Below are positions 17,423 to 24,711 of a stretch of DNA of 64,000 nt, one piece after another; positions within the stretch are counted from its first letter, which is position 1; the number at the start of each line of letters is the position of its first letter. Below the pieces are notes generated by a model. That model was not told the origin of the DNA and did no database searches. It saw nothing but the letters and a program-made list of their open reading frames with translations. The position numbers and the translations under genes are program-made. This stretch comes from Halobaculum limi (GTDB lineage Archaea; Halobacteriota; Halobacteria; Halobacteriales; Haloferacaceae), in NCBI RefSeq assembly GCF_029490015.1, contig NZ_CP120469.1, positions 186,001 through 250,000 of the forward strand, read 5' to 3'.

Positions 17423-17552
17423 GTGTATGCAGCAGAAATTCTGTTGTGAGTAGTCACGACAGTGGTCGGTATGTCCTCTCGACGCACTGGTAACCGAGGT
17501 TTCTGCGTTGAAGAGCAACGGCTCAACTGGTCGAATCCTTTGCAGTCTGTTC

Positions 17553-18602
17553 CTATTCCCAGGAGAACCCTCGAGGGGCAGTCGGTGGTGTGAGTGGACT
17601 CGACGGGAGATCAGTGCTCGGCTCTGGGTCGTTATACGCCTTCGGAGCCACGTCGTTCGGTGCGTTCGGATAGAACAGCGACGCGATCGCGTGGATGTGT
17701 TGGCGACCGACGTCTAGTTCGAACTGGCCACCACCGAACATCTGTATCTCGCGTTCGCAACAGTAGTCAACCGTGTCGAAGAGCGACTGCACTGACCCGA
17801 ACCGCGACGGTTTGATGTTGAGCCACTCAGGTTCCCACGGTAGGTCCTTCACCGTCTCAACCCCACGAATCGGGTAATCCCATGTCACACGGGCCTCCTC
17901 TCCTTCGAACAGTGGTTGTGTCTGTTCGTTCAGTTCTGGATCCTCGATGAGCGCCTCAGGGAAGCCTTCAATGACCTGTTTGTACAGCTTCGGATCAGCT
18001 GGTTGGTCGACCGTCGTCCCATGGTACTGGCCCTTCAGGTCGAGCGTCTGAACTGCATCGGTCGCCGCAAGGCGTTCGATGACCGCTTGGCTCCACTCAG
18101 ACGTTGGATCGAGTTTGAACTCCAACTCAGGGTTCCGGTTGAGCCAATCGATGATTCGATCCCCAGTTGGTGGCTCTTCCAAACGCGTGCTCACAACGAA
18201 CCGGACCGGCTCGTACGTACGCCCTAGTTGCTCGGCGAGGTTCGTATCGGCCTGTTTGAGTGCAAGATCCAACGCAGCGCTCTCGAATGCCCACTGCCGA
18301 TAATTGTGGAAAATTGACTGTCCCGGTTCGTCACCAAAGAAGAACTCAATCTCAGAGAGTTGGTCCGAGAACTCGCCGAGAGTGTATTCGCCCGTGATGG
18401 GAAATTCCGTTTCGGCGTCGTGAAGTATGTCGTGTGCCTCGTTGTCGTATGTGACGTCCTCGCCACGTCCAGTACTCCCATCGCCGTGTAACGAGACGAT
18501 AGTCGTTGCTCGGGTGAAACCACTAGACGTGTCTCGTTCGAGTTGTTCGAGACTATAGTCCTCAATCTGGAGGTCGAGAGTAGCGACGTGGTCGTACAGC
18601 AT
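17553..18602 (-). CDS. enolase-superfamily-like protein (349 aa), cassette cargo
   Basis: The protein has an N-terminal capping-like part (AFESAALDLALKQADTNLAE is the usual 'AAxDLA' helix of mandelate-racemase/enolase proteins) and a barrel part with strand-like segments FKLDPTSEWS, VQTLDLKGQYHGTTVD, ALIEDPELNE, EWLNIKPSRFGSVQSLFD and MFGGGQFELDVGRQHIHAIA. These follow the order of metal-ligand Asp, Glu and later residues of o-succinylbenzoate-synthase-type enzymes (LDLKG, IEDP, NIKPSR, GGGQFE). The second catalytic Lys may be K in NIKPSR. Likely a lyase, racemase or epimerase on a carboxylate; substrate unknown. It is the largest gene of the cassette and runs against the host gene. Confidence 0.8.
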   Translation of the reverse strand: MLYDHVATLDLQIEDYSLEQLERDTSSGFTRATTIVSLHGDGSTGRGEDVTYDNEAHDILHDAETEFPITGEYTLGEFSDQLSEIEFFFGDEPGQSIFHNYRQWAFESAALDLALKQADTNLAEQLGRTYEPVRFVVSTRLEEPPTGDRIIDWLNRNPELEFKLDPTSEWSQAVIERLAATDAVQTLDLKGQYHGTTVDQPADPKLYKQVIEGFPEALIEDPELNEQTQPLFEGEEARVTWDYPIRGVETVKDLPWEPEWLNIKPSRFGSVQSLFDTVDYCCEREIQMFGGGQFELDVGRQHIHAIASLFYPNAPNDVAPKAYNDPEPSTDLPSSPLTPPTAPRGFSWE

Positions 18603-18702
18603 TGTCTATTTTTTACAAGAGAGGGAAGTAAAGGTAGTGGAGACACCGGTCGAACTAGGTAACATCCGTGTCACTGCGTTGCGATTCTCTGGAGCCAGTC
18701 AC

Positions 18703-19044
18703 TCACGGGACCTTGATGTAGCGATACCCCTCGTCTTGTAGTCTGGTCAGCACACCGACTGACGTTGGGGCAGTCTCAGCTGCGTCGTGAATATCGTCGA
18801 TTGTTAATCCTGCTGCCTGCATCGATTTTTCGCACGCGATGAACTGAACGTCGCCTTTGGACAGCTCGGCGATATCCTCGGCGTACGTGGAGTTCGCTCG
18901 AACGAGGTCGATACCAGCGGCGTTTGCCACGACTGCAACGGCATCGATCTCCACGGAGTCGTCGTCGAAGATTCCTCCAGCATACCGAATCGTTGCGTCC
19001 TGAATGTCGTCGTCTCCATCTGCGAGGTGAAAGACAGTCTTCAT
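18703..19044 (-). CDS. DsrE/DsrF-like small sulfur-relay-type protein
   Basis: ATG at 19044 (MKTVFHLADGDDDIQDATIR) is chosen because only from here does the sequence fit the family; the frame stays open far upstream by chance. The fold signs are VFHLADGD (strand), VAVVANAAGIDLV, VQFIACEKSMQAAG with a Cys near residue 71, and GVLTRLQDEGYRYIKVP at the end. DsrE/F-like proteins pass sulfur via a cysteine or act as small NAD-like-fold partners; here the Cys sits in IACEKSM, the usual place. About 113 aa is the normal length. It shares the cassette with the enolase-like and CoA-binding genes. Confidence 0.85.
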   Translation of the reverse strand: MKTVFHLADGDDDIQDATIRYAGGIFDDDSVEIDAVAVVANAAGIDLVRANSTYAEDIAELSKGDVQFIACEKSMQAAGLTIDDIHDAAETAPTSVGVLTRLQDEGYRYIKVP

Positions 19045-19224
19045 ACCGCATTCATCAGTGGGGTGTCGGTAAGTGTTTTCGACGCCGCACAATTGGAAGA
19101 TGGAGGCTAGAATATCAGAGCCGCCAATGTGGAGTGAGGATAGGCCGGTCGTAGCGCAGTTAGTTGAACAACGGGGCAGGGTTTCCGGCGGAACACTGAT
19201 TTTCTGTCTCTTGCTAACGGGTGC

Positions 19225-19647
19225 ATTCCCATCGAAGACGCCGACGGGCTCCGTCGGATTCTTGGATACAATCGCGTCGCCGTAGTCGGGGCGTCGACAT
19301 CCTACGAGAAACCAGCGCACATCGTGCCAGCATATCTTCAGCGCCACGGATATGAACTTCGTCCGGTCAACCCAACCGCCGACGAGATATTCGGCATCCA
19401 AGCGTACGACTCCCTGGCCGACGTTATTGAACCGATTGACATTGTCGAGATTTTTCGACCGAGCGATGAGGTTCCTAGAATTGTTGAACAGGCACTCGAC
19501 CGAGACGACGTGAAGGCAATCTGGATACAACCCGGAATCCGAAACGACGAGGCGGTTCAAAAAGCAGAAGCAAGCGGAATTGAAGTCGTCCAAGACCGGT
19601 GTATGAAGGTCGAACACGGACAACTGATTCGTCATCCTATGGACTGA
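19225..19647 (+). CDS. CoA-binding (Rossmann) domain protein, start codon lost or non-standard (ATT)
   Basis: The sequence IPIEDADGLRRILGYNRVAV followed by VGASTSYEKPAHIVPAYLQR, PVNPTADEIFG, YDSLADVIEPIDIVEIFRPS and VVQDRCMKVEHGQL is a CoA_binding_2 (YccU-type) protein over its whole usual length of about 140 aa. Relatives begin MPIED; here the equivalent codon is ATT (19225). No ATG, GTG or TTG lies between it and the upstream in-frame TGA; the first standard start is GTG 19324, which would delete the GxGAS-like nucleotide loop. So the gene is either started at ATT or is a fresh pseudogene. Last gene of the cassette. Confidence 0.8.
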   Translation: MPIEDADGLRRILGYNRVAVVGASTSYEKPAHIVPAYLQRHGYELRPVNPTADEIFGIQAYDSLADVIEPIDIVEIFRPSDEVPRIVEQALDRDDVKAIWIQPGIRNDEAVQKAEASGIEVVQDRCMKVEHGQLIRHPMD

Positions 19648-19726
19648 GTCGTGGAGTGACTGACTTGCGCACTGTATTCAGCACGGCCTCAACAAACTAT
19701 CAGCAATTGAGGATTTCAACAAAGCC

Positions 19727-19734
19727 TCTTAGGC
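19727..19734 (+). repeat. 8-bp target-site duplication, right copy
   Basis: TCTTAGGC follows the right end of the cassette and is identical to 17275-17282. Confidence 0.9.
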
Positions 19735-20019
19735 TGTAACGGCACCGACGGTGGTCGGTTGATTGCCCTCGCGACGGACGACGGCGCAGAACGGTGGACG
19801 TTCACCGACGAGAACAGCACGGTGTACGAACCGAGCTTGGCCGATGGAGGTGTCTACGCGGGGTCGAACGACAACCACGTATACGCATTCAGTCGCGATG
19901 GTCAGCTCCAGTGGAGTCTCGAGACCGACCGAACTGTCGGATCTGTGGTCGCCGACGCCGAGCTGGTGTATGCGTGGAGCGGGGCACTACTCGCTCTTTC
20001 ACGTCAACAGAGCCAGTGA
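19735..20019 (+). pseudogene. PQQ-type beta-propeller lipoprotein, 3' part (interrupted)
   Basis: This frame continues the sentence broken at 17282: RVFLG joins CNGTDGGRLIALATDDGAE, then VYAGSNDNHVYAFSRDGQLQ and VYAWSGALLALSRQQSQ, all propeller repeats. The frame of the two halves matches exactly after removal of the cassette and one duplication copy. The protein end is abrupt, and the bases at 20003-20013 (GTCAACAGAGC) look like another element end, so the true C-terminus may already have been lost before the cassette arrived. Confidence 0.9.
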
Positions 20020-20146
20020 ATCCACTATCTTCTCTGCGATTTTCATCGTTGCTGCGGGCGATCTTGATTTGCTCATTCACTGGTTCGGTCTCAATTCCGT
20101 TCATCGAAGTCTCAAAGCTAAGACCGTCCCCCAGACGGCAAAGATG

Positions 20147-20341
20147 TCAACGACTGTTGTTAGACCCTGTCCGAACCTGGAAAATTCGTGACCGGGGAAT
20201 CCAGTTCGAGCCGTCGCCACCAGTAATTTTCACCCACCCCGCATAGACCTCCACCGCCACCCCGGTGAGGTCGTATTCGTTCCCACGGGCACCTTCGTAC
20301 GTCACTGAGGCGTTTGCAATCCGCTCGATTGGGTCATCCAT
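20147..20341 (-). CDS. small hypothetical protein (64 aa)
   Basis: ATG at 20341 (MDDPIERIANASVTYEGARG) starts a compact beta-rich protein with GVAVEVYAGWVKITGGDGSN and IPRSRIFQVRTGS. This looks like a small SH3-like or OB-like barrel, but I do not recognise it. A longer frame begins upstream, yet its first 17 residues look random. It lies between the propeller relic and the hairpin region. Confidence 0.5.
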   Translation of the reverse strand: MDDPIERIANASVTYEGARGNEYDLTGVAVEVYAGWVKITGGDGSNWIPRSRIFQVRTGSNNSR

Positions 20342-20610
20342 ACGAGTGGGCTCAATCCCACCCCAGAAATACCTATGTGAGGGCCTCAACATCGTGAGCC
20401 AGCACGGCCGTGCCGTCGACGGATGAGTCGCCTATCAATGGAGGCTGAAGGGCGGCAAAGGTACTGCATATGTGCATCGAACCCCCTGCAGGTGGTGCTT
20501 TTGCAGTGGTTAGCGATTTCGCTCTTGATCAGAGGGAGAATTCAACCCAACTGGGGCGGCTCGCGTTTCACTACTCTTTTGCATATGATCTCTCAACGTA
20601 GTCCACGGAT

Positions 20611-20651
20611 CCACGCCCGGTGCCTCTGACAAGACTCCTGTTCGGCCGTGG
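20611..20651. ncRNA. hairpin 1 of a three-copy family with conserved loop
   Basis: CCACGCCCG pairs with CGGCCGTGG around the loop TGCCTCTGACAAGACTCC (20621-20638). The loop differs at one base from those of the other two copies, while the stem is a different sequence from that of copy 2. Strand of transcription is unknown. Confidence 0.55.
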
Positions 20652-20827
20652 ACCCGAGTGAATGCCGTCCCGTAGTGACCACAACCTCCCGAACTTATTC
20701 GATTAGCATAATGGTATGGCTTGACACTACATATTGCACTGTGATGCTAAGATCAGTGATGACGAAAATTAATATGTAATCGCTGTCAGGACGGATGCAC
20801 TACTCCTGACAAATGAACCAACTTATT

Positions 20828-21475
20828 TTATGATTCGAAGATATGACACAAAATGGGGCAGGCATCGAGTGCCTCTGACAGGACTCCCTCTCTGATGCCT
20901 GTCCCCTCTTCGGTGTGTGAATAGAGCTGGTATATCGACATACGCTCCACTAACCACACTGCTGGGCTCTGGCAACCTGTCGAGGTCTTCACGAACGGGT
21001 GTTTCTGAGAATTTGGTGTACGCCCGGTGCCTCTGACAGGACTCCCATTCCGGGCGTGTGTGCTGTCATTATCTCCCCATTCACTTGACAGCAATTCATA
21101 TTTCGGCTCGAAGTAATTAAACAACTCGACTAGTAGATTTAATGACAATTGTATCTCGTTGGACACATCGCTCTGTGGTGGTTGACATCGAGCGATTACA
21201 TATCGGTGTCCGATTGGTAGTTTTGATTGGGAGGCTACTTGTCCGCCAGCAAGGCTCGAGACGATGCCGAGGGCGTCAACCAAGAGTTCTATCTTTTTGA
21301 GGAGAAAATGCCCTCGCGCAAAGATGTCCGAACACCTGGCAGACTCGGCGTGTGAGATACAGAAAAACGTGTTCAGCAGTACATTGCCTTTCGTTTCATC
21401 AGTGAGCGGGTGGTTTGTCCGGTAGGTCTGTGCTGCGTGCGTACTCTCAGGAAGTGTTTTTGAGTATACTCTCAC
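20828..21475 (-). CDS. doubtful 215-codon ORF over hairpins 2 and 3
   Basis: Starts MRVYSKTLPESTHAAQTYRT and ends LDACPILCHIFES. It has a somewhat amphipathic centre (LNLLVELFNYFEPKYELLSS) but no recognised domain and an uncharacteristic lack of acidic residues. The two hairpin copies inside it are read in different frames, so their conservation is not explained by this protein. Listed because it is the only long frame here. Confidence 0.2.
   Translation of the reverse strand: MRVYSKTLPESTHAAQTYRTNHPLTDETKGNVLLNTFFCISHAESARCSDIFARGHFLLKKIELLVDALGIVSSLAGGQVASQSKLPIGHRYVIARCQPPQSDVSNEIQLSLNLLVELFNYFEPKYELLSSEWGDNDSTHARNGSPVRGTGRTPNSQKHPFVKTSTGCQSPAVWLVERMSIYQLYSHTEEGTGIREGVLSEALDACPILCHIFES
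20855..20905. ncRNA. hairpin 2 of a three-copy family with conserved loop
   Basis: GGGGCAGGCATC pairs with GATGCCTGTCCCC (one bulged T), a twelve-pair stem, around the loop TGCCTCTGACAGGACTCC (20870-20887). The loop is identical to that of copy 3, but every stem base pair is different, as expected if the stem is kept by pairing and the loop by sequence. Confidence 0.6.
21020..21057. ncRNA. hairpin 3 of a three-copy family with conserved loop
   Basis: ACGCCCGG (21020-21027) pairs perfectly with CCGGGCGT (21050-21057) around TGCCTCTGACAGGACTCC (21028-21045) and CATT. Spacing to copy 2 is about 160 bases, and from copy 1 to copy 2 about 250. Confidence 0.6.
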
Positions 21476-21494
21476 AAGATGTGTAACGCCTCGA

Positions 21495-21698
21495 ATGAGT
21501 CAATTATATGATCGCCTCGACGAGTGGGCACGCGATCTCTCTCGCGCCAGATATGCTGGTATCGCTGGTGTCCTATCTGCTGTTACTATGCTCCTCGTCG
21601 GTATGATCCTTCGTGAATCGCTACTTGTTGAAACAATCGCTATGGGAGTTTCAATGGCGGTTTTCTATTACTGGTTCAACCCCGACAACAAGAATTGA
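21495..21698 (+). CDS. small two-helix membrane protein (67 aa)
   Basis: ATG start; an amphipathic, charged N-terminus (MSQLYDRLDEWARDLSRARY) is followed by two hydrophobic segments (AGIAGVLSAVTMLLVGMIL and ETIAMGVSMAVFYYWF). The end is polar (NPDNKN). It looks like a typical small haloarchaeal membrane protein of unknown role. It is the first clear gene after the hairpin region and could be regulated by it if that region is transcribed on the plus strand. Confidence 0.75.
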   Translation: MSQLYDRLDEWARDLSRARYAGIAGVLSAVTMLLVGMILRESLLVETIAMGVSMAVFYYWFNPDNKN

Positions 21699-21908
21699 GT
21701 AGCAACTAATACGCGCTCTGTATCTACCAATTTGTACAATTGAGTCGACCGACTACAACACTAGACCTACGACTCTGAGTCGCGGTGAAGCAATCACAAA
21801 CGTGCACCAGCTCCTGCGAACGCACCGACTGCAGTCCCAACTCCAAGCCTTGGACCAGTGGCTGACGGTGGCTCGACGAGAGATTTCCACTAATGGATCG
21901 ACCAAGAA

Positions 21909-21918
21909 ATTATATACC
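21909..21918 (+). promoter_or_regulatory. TATA box of a leaderless gene
   Basis: TTATATAC lies about 24-27 bases before the ATG at 21938, exactly the archaeal TATA position for transcription starting at the start codon. It supports choosing 21938 over the in-frame ATG at 21893, which lies upstream of the box. Confidence 0.5.
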
Positions 21919-21937
21919 ATCCTTATCGATATGGTTT

Positions 21938-22240
21938 ATGTCACAAAATAAGAGCACAACCAGTGACCGCGACGCATTCTCATTGTATCGAGGTGTACGC
22001 TCGCTCACTCCGGGACAAACCTGCTGGTACAGTTCAAAGAGCCACGAATGGACTGAAAAGCCAGTCACAGTTAGTGGGCCGGTCTCGGTTCGCGAAGAGA
22101 AGACACTAGTTCCAATTCAAGGTCCGCAACAATCTGAGCCAGGTTACGAGTTCAAAGCAGACCACACGGAACAGGTCGCATATCAGCGCTATGGGTCTGG
22201 AGCGTGGAACGAGCTCACTGCACTACGGATTGAGTTCTAG
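21938..22240 (+). CDS. hypothetical protein (100 aa)
   Basis: The start MSQNKSTTSDRDAFSLYRGV is fixed by the TATA box 24 bases upstream. The protein is soluble, beta-rich (EKPVTVSGPVSVREEKTLVP) with one Cys (QTCWYSSKSHEW). No family is recognised. It lies 40 bases before the pentapeptide-like gene on the same strand and may be co-transcribed. Confidence 0.65.
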   Translation: MSQNKSTTSDRDAFSLYRGVRSLTPGQTCWYSSKSHEWTEKPVTVSGPVSVREEKTLVPIQGPQQSEPGYEFKADHTEQVAYQRYGSGAWNELTALRIEF

Positions 22241-22281
22241 AAGCCGTCTCCACTCTGAATACATCCACCTGCTTTCAGATA

Positions 22282-24345
22282 ATGGCTCCCACCAAGACTT
22301 GCTCATACACGTACGAGACGCTCAGTCACACAGCTCCTGCAGATGCTGTCCCACTGCCAGAGCCTACAGAGACGTCGTGCCCGCACCCAGCCAGCAGTAG
22401 TACAGACGGTCGATGCATATTCCACAGCAGTGACCGCGATTTTCCTCCGACTGCAATTAGTTCGGCGTTCCAGGCGGGCGTTCGCGCTGACGACCGTGAT
22501 GGCGTGTTTGCTGGCGGTCGGATTACCGATCTGACGTTGGCAGATGAGGAATTGACAACACCCGACGGGTCACCGATCGATCTTCGGGGGGTCACAATTG
22601 ATGGGTCACTGTCGCTTGAACAAGCAACTGTAACAGTTCCACTGTTGTTGGGGAACGCTGCTATCACAGGTGATCTGAATCTCGCGGGAGCAACCTTCAC
22701 CGAGCCAGTCAGTCTAGCCGGTGCAGATATTGGCGGACAACTCACGTTTCACGACACAGACATTGATGGCGGCATCGCAGCCAATGGACTCAATGCAGGC
22801 TTTGTTGATGCACGTGGACTGACTGTCAATGGGCCTGCAATTTTTCGGGAGGCATCATTCAATGCGAACACTCGGTTTGCACGATCGACATTCAATGGAG
22901 ATCTCTCATTCGCCGATGCAGAATGGCGACTTCTTGCAGACTTCGCAGCGACCTCCATCGCAGGCACAGCAGAGTTCACTCGAGTGTCTGTTGGTGGCGA
23001 CTTGCGAATGAATGCTGCAACTGTTCGCTCAGCGGTTATCTTGACTGGCGCGTCAGTTGACGGTGAAACGCGGTTTTCTCACAGCGTATTGCACGGCGAT
23101 CTCATCGCGAAAGACGCATCATTTGAAGGGGAGTGTGACTTCGAGGACCTCCGCAGTACAGGGACACTCGTCGACTTCGAAAATGCAGAATTCGGAGGAT
23201 ACACCACCTTTTCGCTCTCTGAAATAGACGGCGCGGTCAGGTTCGCTGAAGCGAGATTCAGTGATGAATTTTGGTTCACTCACGTCACCTGCGCCAGCGA
23301 CGTCACATTCCGTGGTTCGCGGGGTGAAGCGTTCGTCCATCTCCGTGATTCAACATTCAATAGCGATCTAACGCTCTCAGATGCGGAATTCGCCCACCAA
23401 TCATTCCTTGCCGGTTCAACGATTGCGGGAGATCTCAACGCAAGGCAGGCTCGATTTGAGCACTTCCAGTTTTCTGCGACCGTCAACGGTACTGCAGACT
23501 TCCGCAAGACGTTGTTTGACGCCCGGAGTATCTTTACAAATAGTGTTTTTAACCAACAGGTTTGGTTTGACAATGCCTCATTCGCTGGGGGTCCAGACTT
23601 CTCAGATAGCACCTTCAAGCGGGCAGTCTCATTCACTGACACCGAGTTCTTAGTCGAGCCAACATTCTCCGATGCACGATTCGGTATTGAGCCAGATTTA
23701 GACGCTGCAGAGTATCCCCAATCCAGTTCCGCTGAGTTGGCTAGCGATCGCCGGAATCTGATTGTTGCCAGACCAGAGGACCTCCTCCATTATGGCCACA
23801 CACTGCCGGTCAGTGCCGTTGAAGATGACATAGTTGTCCCAGCAGCAGGGGTAGAGATATTCGAAGTCCCTGTGAGCCGTGCAAAAATGGTTACCGCGGC
23901 TTTGAACGAGCTGGACCAATCCGCCTGGTACCAGCGGTTTGATCGGAGTGTCGAACTTGCACGGACTGCGATCTCACAGTTAGAATTATCGAGCGACCAG
24001 CGTGCCGAACTCGTGTTTGGAGTAACGGTAGACCCGGACGCAGAGAACGCAGAATCGTACCTTCAAGAAGCACGCCTTGTCGCAGCTTACACGAAGTCAG
24101 ATGGATCTGATACGTTCACATTCAGTTATCTCGATGAAGATCTCGCTCCGATCGACCATATGATAACGATCTCATCCGCCGATGATGCCTTTGAGTATGG
24201 GCCGTCTGTCGGGACCCACCTTGAGTACCGGACGGCGATTTTCCGGCGGCAACTGTTTGAACAAACCCTGCTGGAACAAGGAAATTCGGATTCTCAGTAC
24301 AGTTTAGATGCAGTTCCCGCGCTCGTTGCGATTTCACGTCTGTAA
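22282..24345 (+). CDS. large pentapeptide-repeat-like protein (687 aa)
   Basis: The N-terminal 60 residues are cysteine/proline-rich (TCSYTYET, TSCPHPAS, GRCIFHSS), with a C-x-Y...C-x-H...C-x-F-H pattern that could bind zinc. Residues about 70-470 are made of ~20-residue units such as DLNLAGATFTEPVSLAGADI, FREASFNANTRFARSTFNGD and DSTFNSDLTLSDAEFAHQSF, the A(D/S)xF spacing of pentapeptide-repeat right-handed helices. The last 200 residues form a separate acidic domain (FEVPVSRAKMVTAALNELDQ). No signal peptide or membrane segment is seen. Such proteins can mimic DNA or act as binding scaffolds; the role here is unknown. Large single-copy genes of this kind are typical of accessory regions. Confidence 0.85.
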   Translation: MAPTKTCSYTYETLSHTAPADAVPLPEPTETSCPHPASSSTDGRCIFHSSDRDFPPTAISSAFQAGVRADDRDGVFAGGRITDLTLADEELTTPDGSPIDLRGVTIDGSLSLEQATVTVPLLLGNAAITGDLNLAGATFTEPVSLAGADIGGQLTFHDTDIDGGIAANGLNAGFVDARGLTVNGPAIFREASFNANTRFARSTFNGDLSFADAEWRLLADFAATSIAGTAEFTRVSVGGDLRMNAATVRSAVILTGASVDGETRFSHSVLHGDLIAKDASFEGECDFEDLRSTGTLVDFENAEFGGYTTFSLSEIDGAVRFAEARFSDEFWFTHVTCASDVTFRGSRGEAFVHLRDSTFNSDLTLSDAEFAHQSFLAGSTIAGDLNARQARFEHFQFSATVNGTADFRKTLFDARSIFTNSVFNQQVWFDNASFAGGPDFSDSTFKRAVSFTDTEFLVEPTFSDARFGIEPDLDAAEYPQSSSAELASDRRNLIVARPEDLLHYGHTLPVSAVEDDIVVPAAGVEIFEVPVSRAKMVTAALNELDQSAWYQRFDRSVELARTAISQLELSSDQRAELVFGVTVDPDAENAESYLQEARLVAAYTKSDGSDTFTFSYLDEDLAPIDHMITISSADDAFEYGPSVGTHLEYRTAIFRRQLFEQTLLEQGNSDSQYSLDAVPALVAISRL

Positions 24346-24711
24346 GTCTCGAGCAACCACTTTTCGCCAACGGCATTGGCAATCGACGCGCGTGGGTACG
24401 GTTCACGCGCATTTCGGCGTATATGAATAGCTGGGCGGTCAGTCCGATCTATTCGCGAGATAGCGGGTAGGCGCTCGGCTATCGTTGACGGAAATGTGTG
24501 TTTCACGATGGCTGGTGGTGAAGTCTACAAAAAATAGACCGCTGACTACGAACCTAACAAGTGAGGTTGGGAAGCGAGCGTGACGCTGAGGATTACAGAT
24601 CCACTTTAGGGAATATGCTCTCAGCCTCTGATTGCAATTGGTTCTCGAACCCAATGAGAAGCGGAAGCACACTACGACAGGACTTTTCCAGCCAGCAATT
24701 CGACACTAGAT
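24346..24711. other. 366-bp gap without a recognisable gene
   Basis: Both strands hold only short frames with basic, arginine-rich translations typical of chance. No repeat or hairpin stands out. The end of the stretch must carry the promoter for the hydrolase gene. Confidence 0.4.

Larger units (their letters stand above)
17283..19726. mobile_element. 2.44-kb passenger cassette with inverted ends and no transposase (MIC-like)
   Basis: The left end GGCTCTGTTGAAATACTC... and the reverse complement of the right end GGCTTTGTTGAAATCCTC... agree at 25 of the first 30 positions. The flanks carry an exact 8-bp duplication, and removing the element plus one copy restores the host gene's frame. Inside are an enolase-like gene, a DsrE-like gene and a CoA-binding gene, and no transposase. 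This is the layout of a mobile insertion cassette: it would need a transposase from a related full-length IS acting on the same ends. GG ends and 8-bp duplication fit IS1595-like or some IS5-like groups, but the family is not proven. Confidence 0.85.
20342..21494. other. 1.15-kb gene-poor region holding three related hairpins
   Basis: GC falls here and no frame is convincing. The longest, 215 codons at 20828-21475 on the minus strand, contains cysteine- and serine-rich stretches unlike neighbouring proteins and crosses two hairpins in different reading frames. I treat the region as carrying structured nucleic acid rather than protein. It ends just before a small membrane-protein gene. Confidence 0.5.

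Noticed and set aside
18703-19635. A 310-codon minus-strand reading of the DsrE-like gene with a long N-terminus
   Set aside because: Only residues from 19044 onward match the family; the upstream part lies opposite the CoA-binding gene.
20611-21057. The repeated peptide GVLSEA on the minus strand, as an explanation of the three hairpins
   Set aside because: The three copies fall in different open or closed frames, two of them inside one ORF in different frames, and the flanking stems pair with compensating changes.
20828-21475. 215-codon ORF as a confident gene
   Set aside because: Not acidic, no domain, and it crosses two hairpins; kept only as a doubtful entry.
21780-21890. Short hydrophobic minus-strand frame ending GTAVGAFAGAGARL
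   Set aside because: It is preceded at once by TAG and has fewer than 25 codons; at most a scrap of a membrane-protein end.
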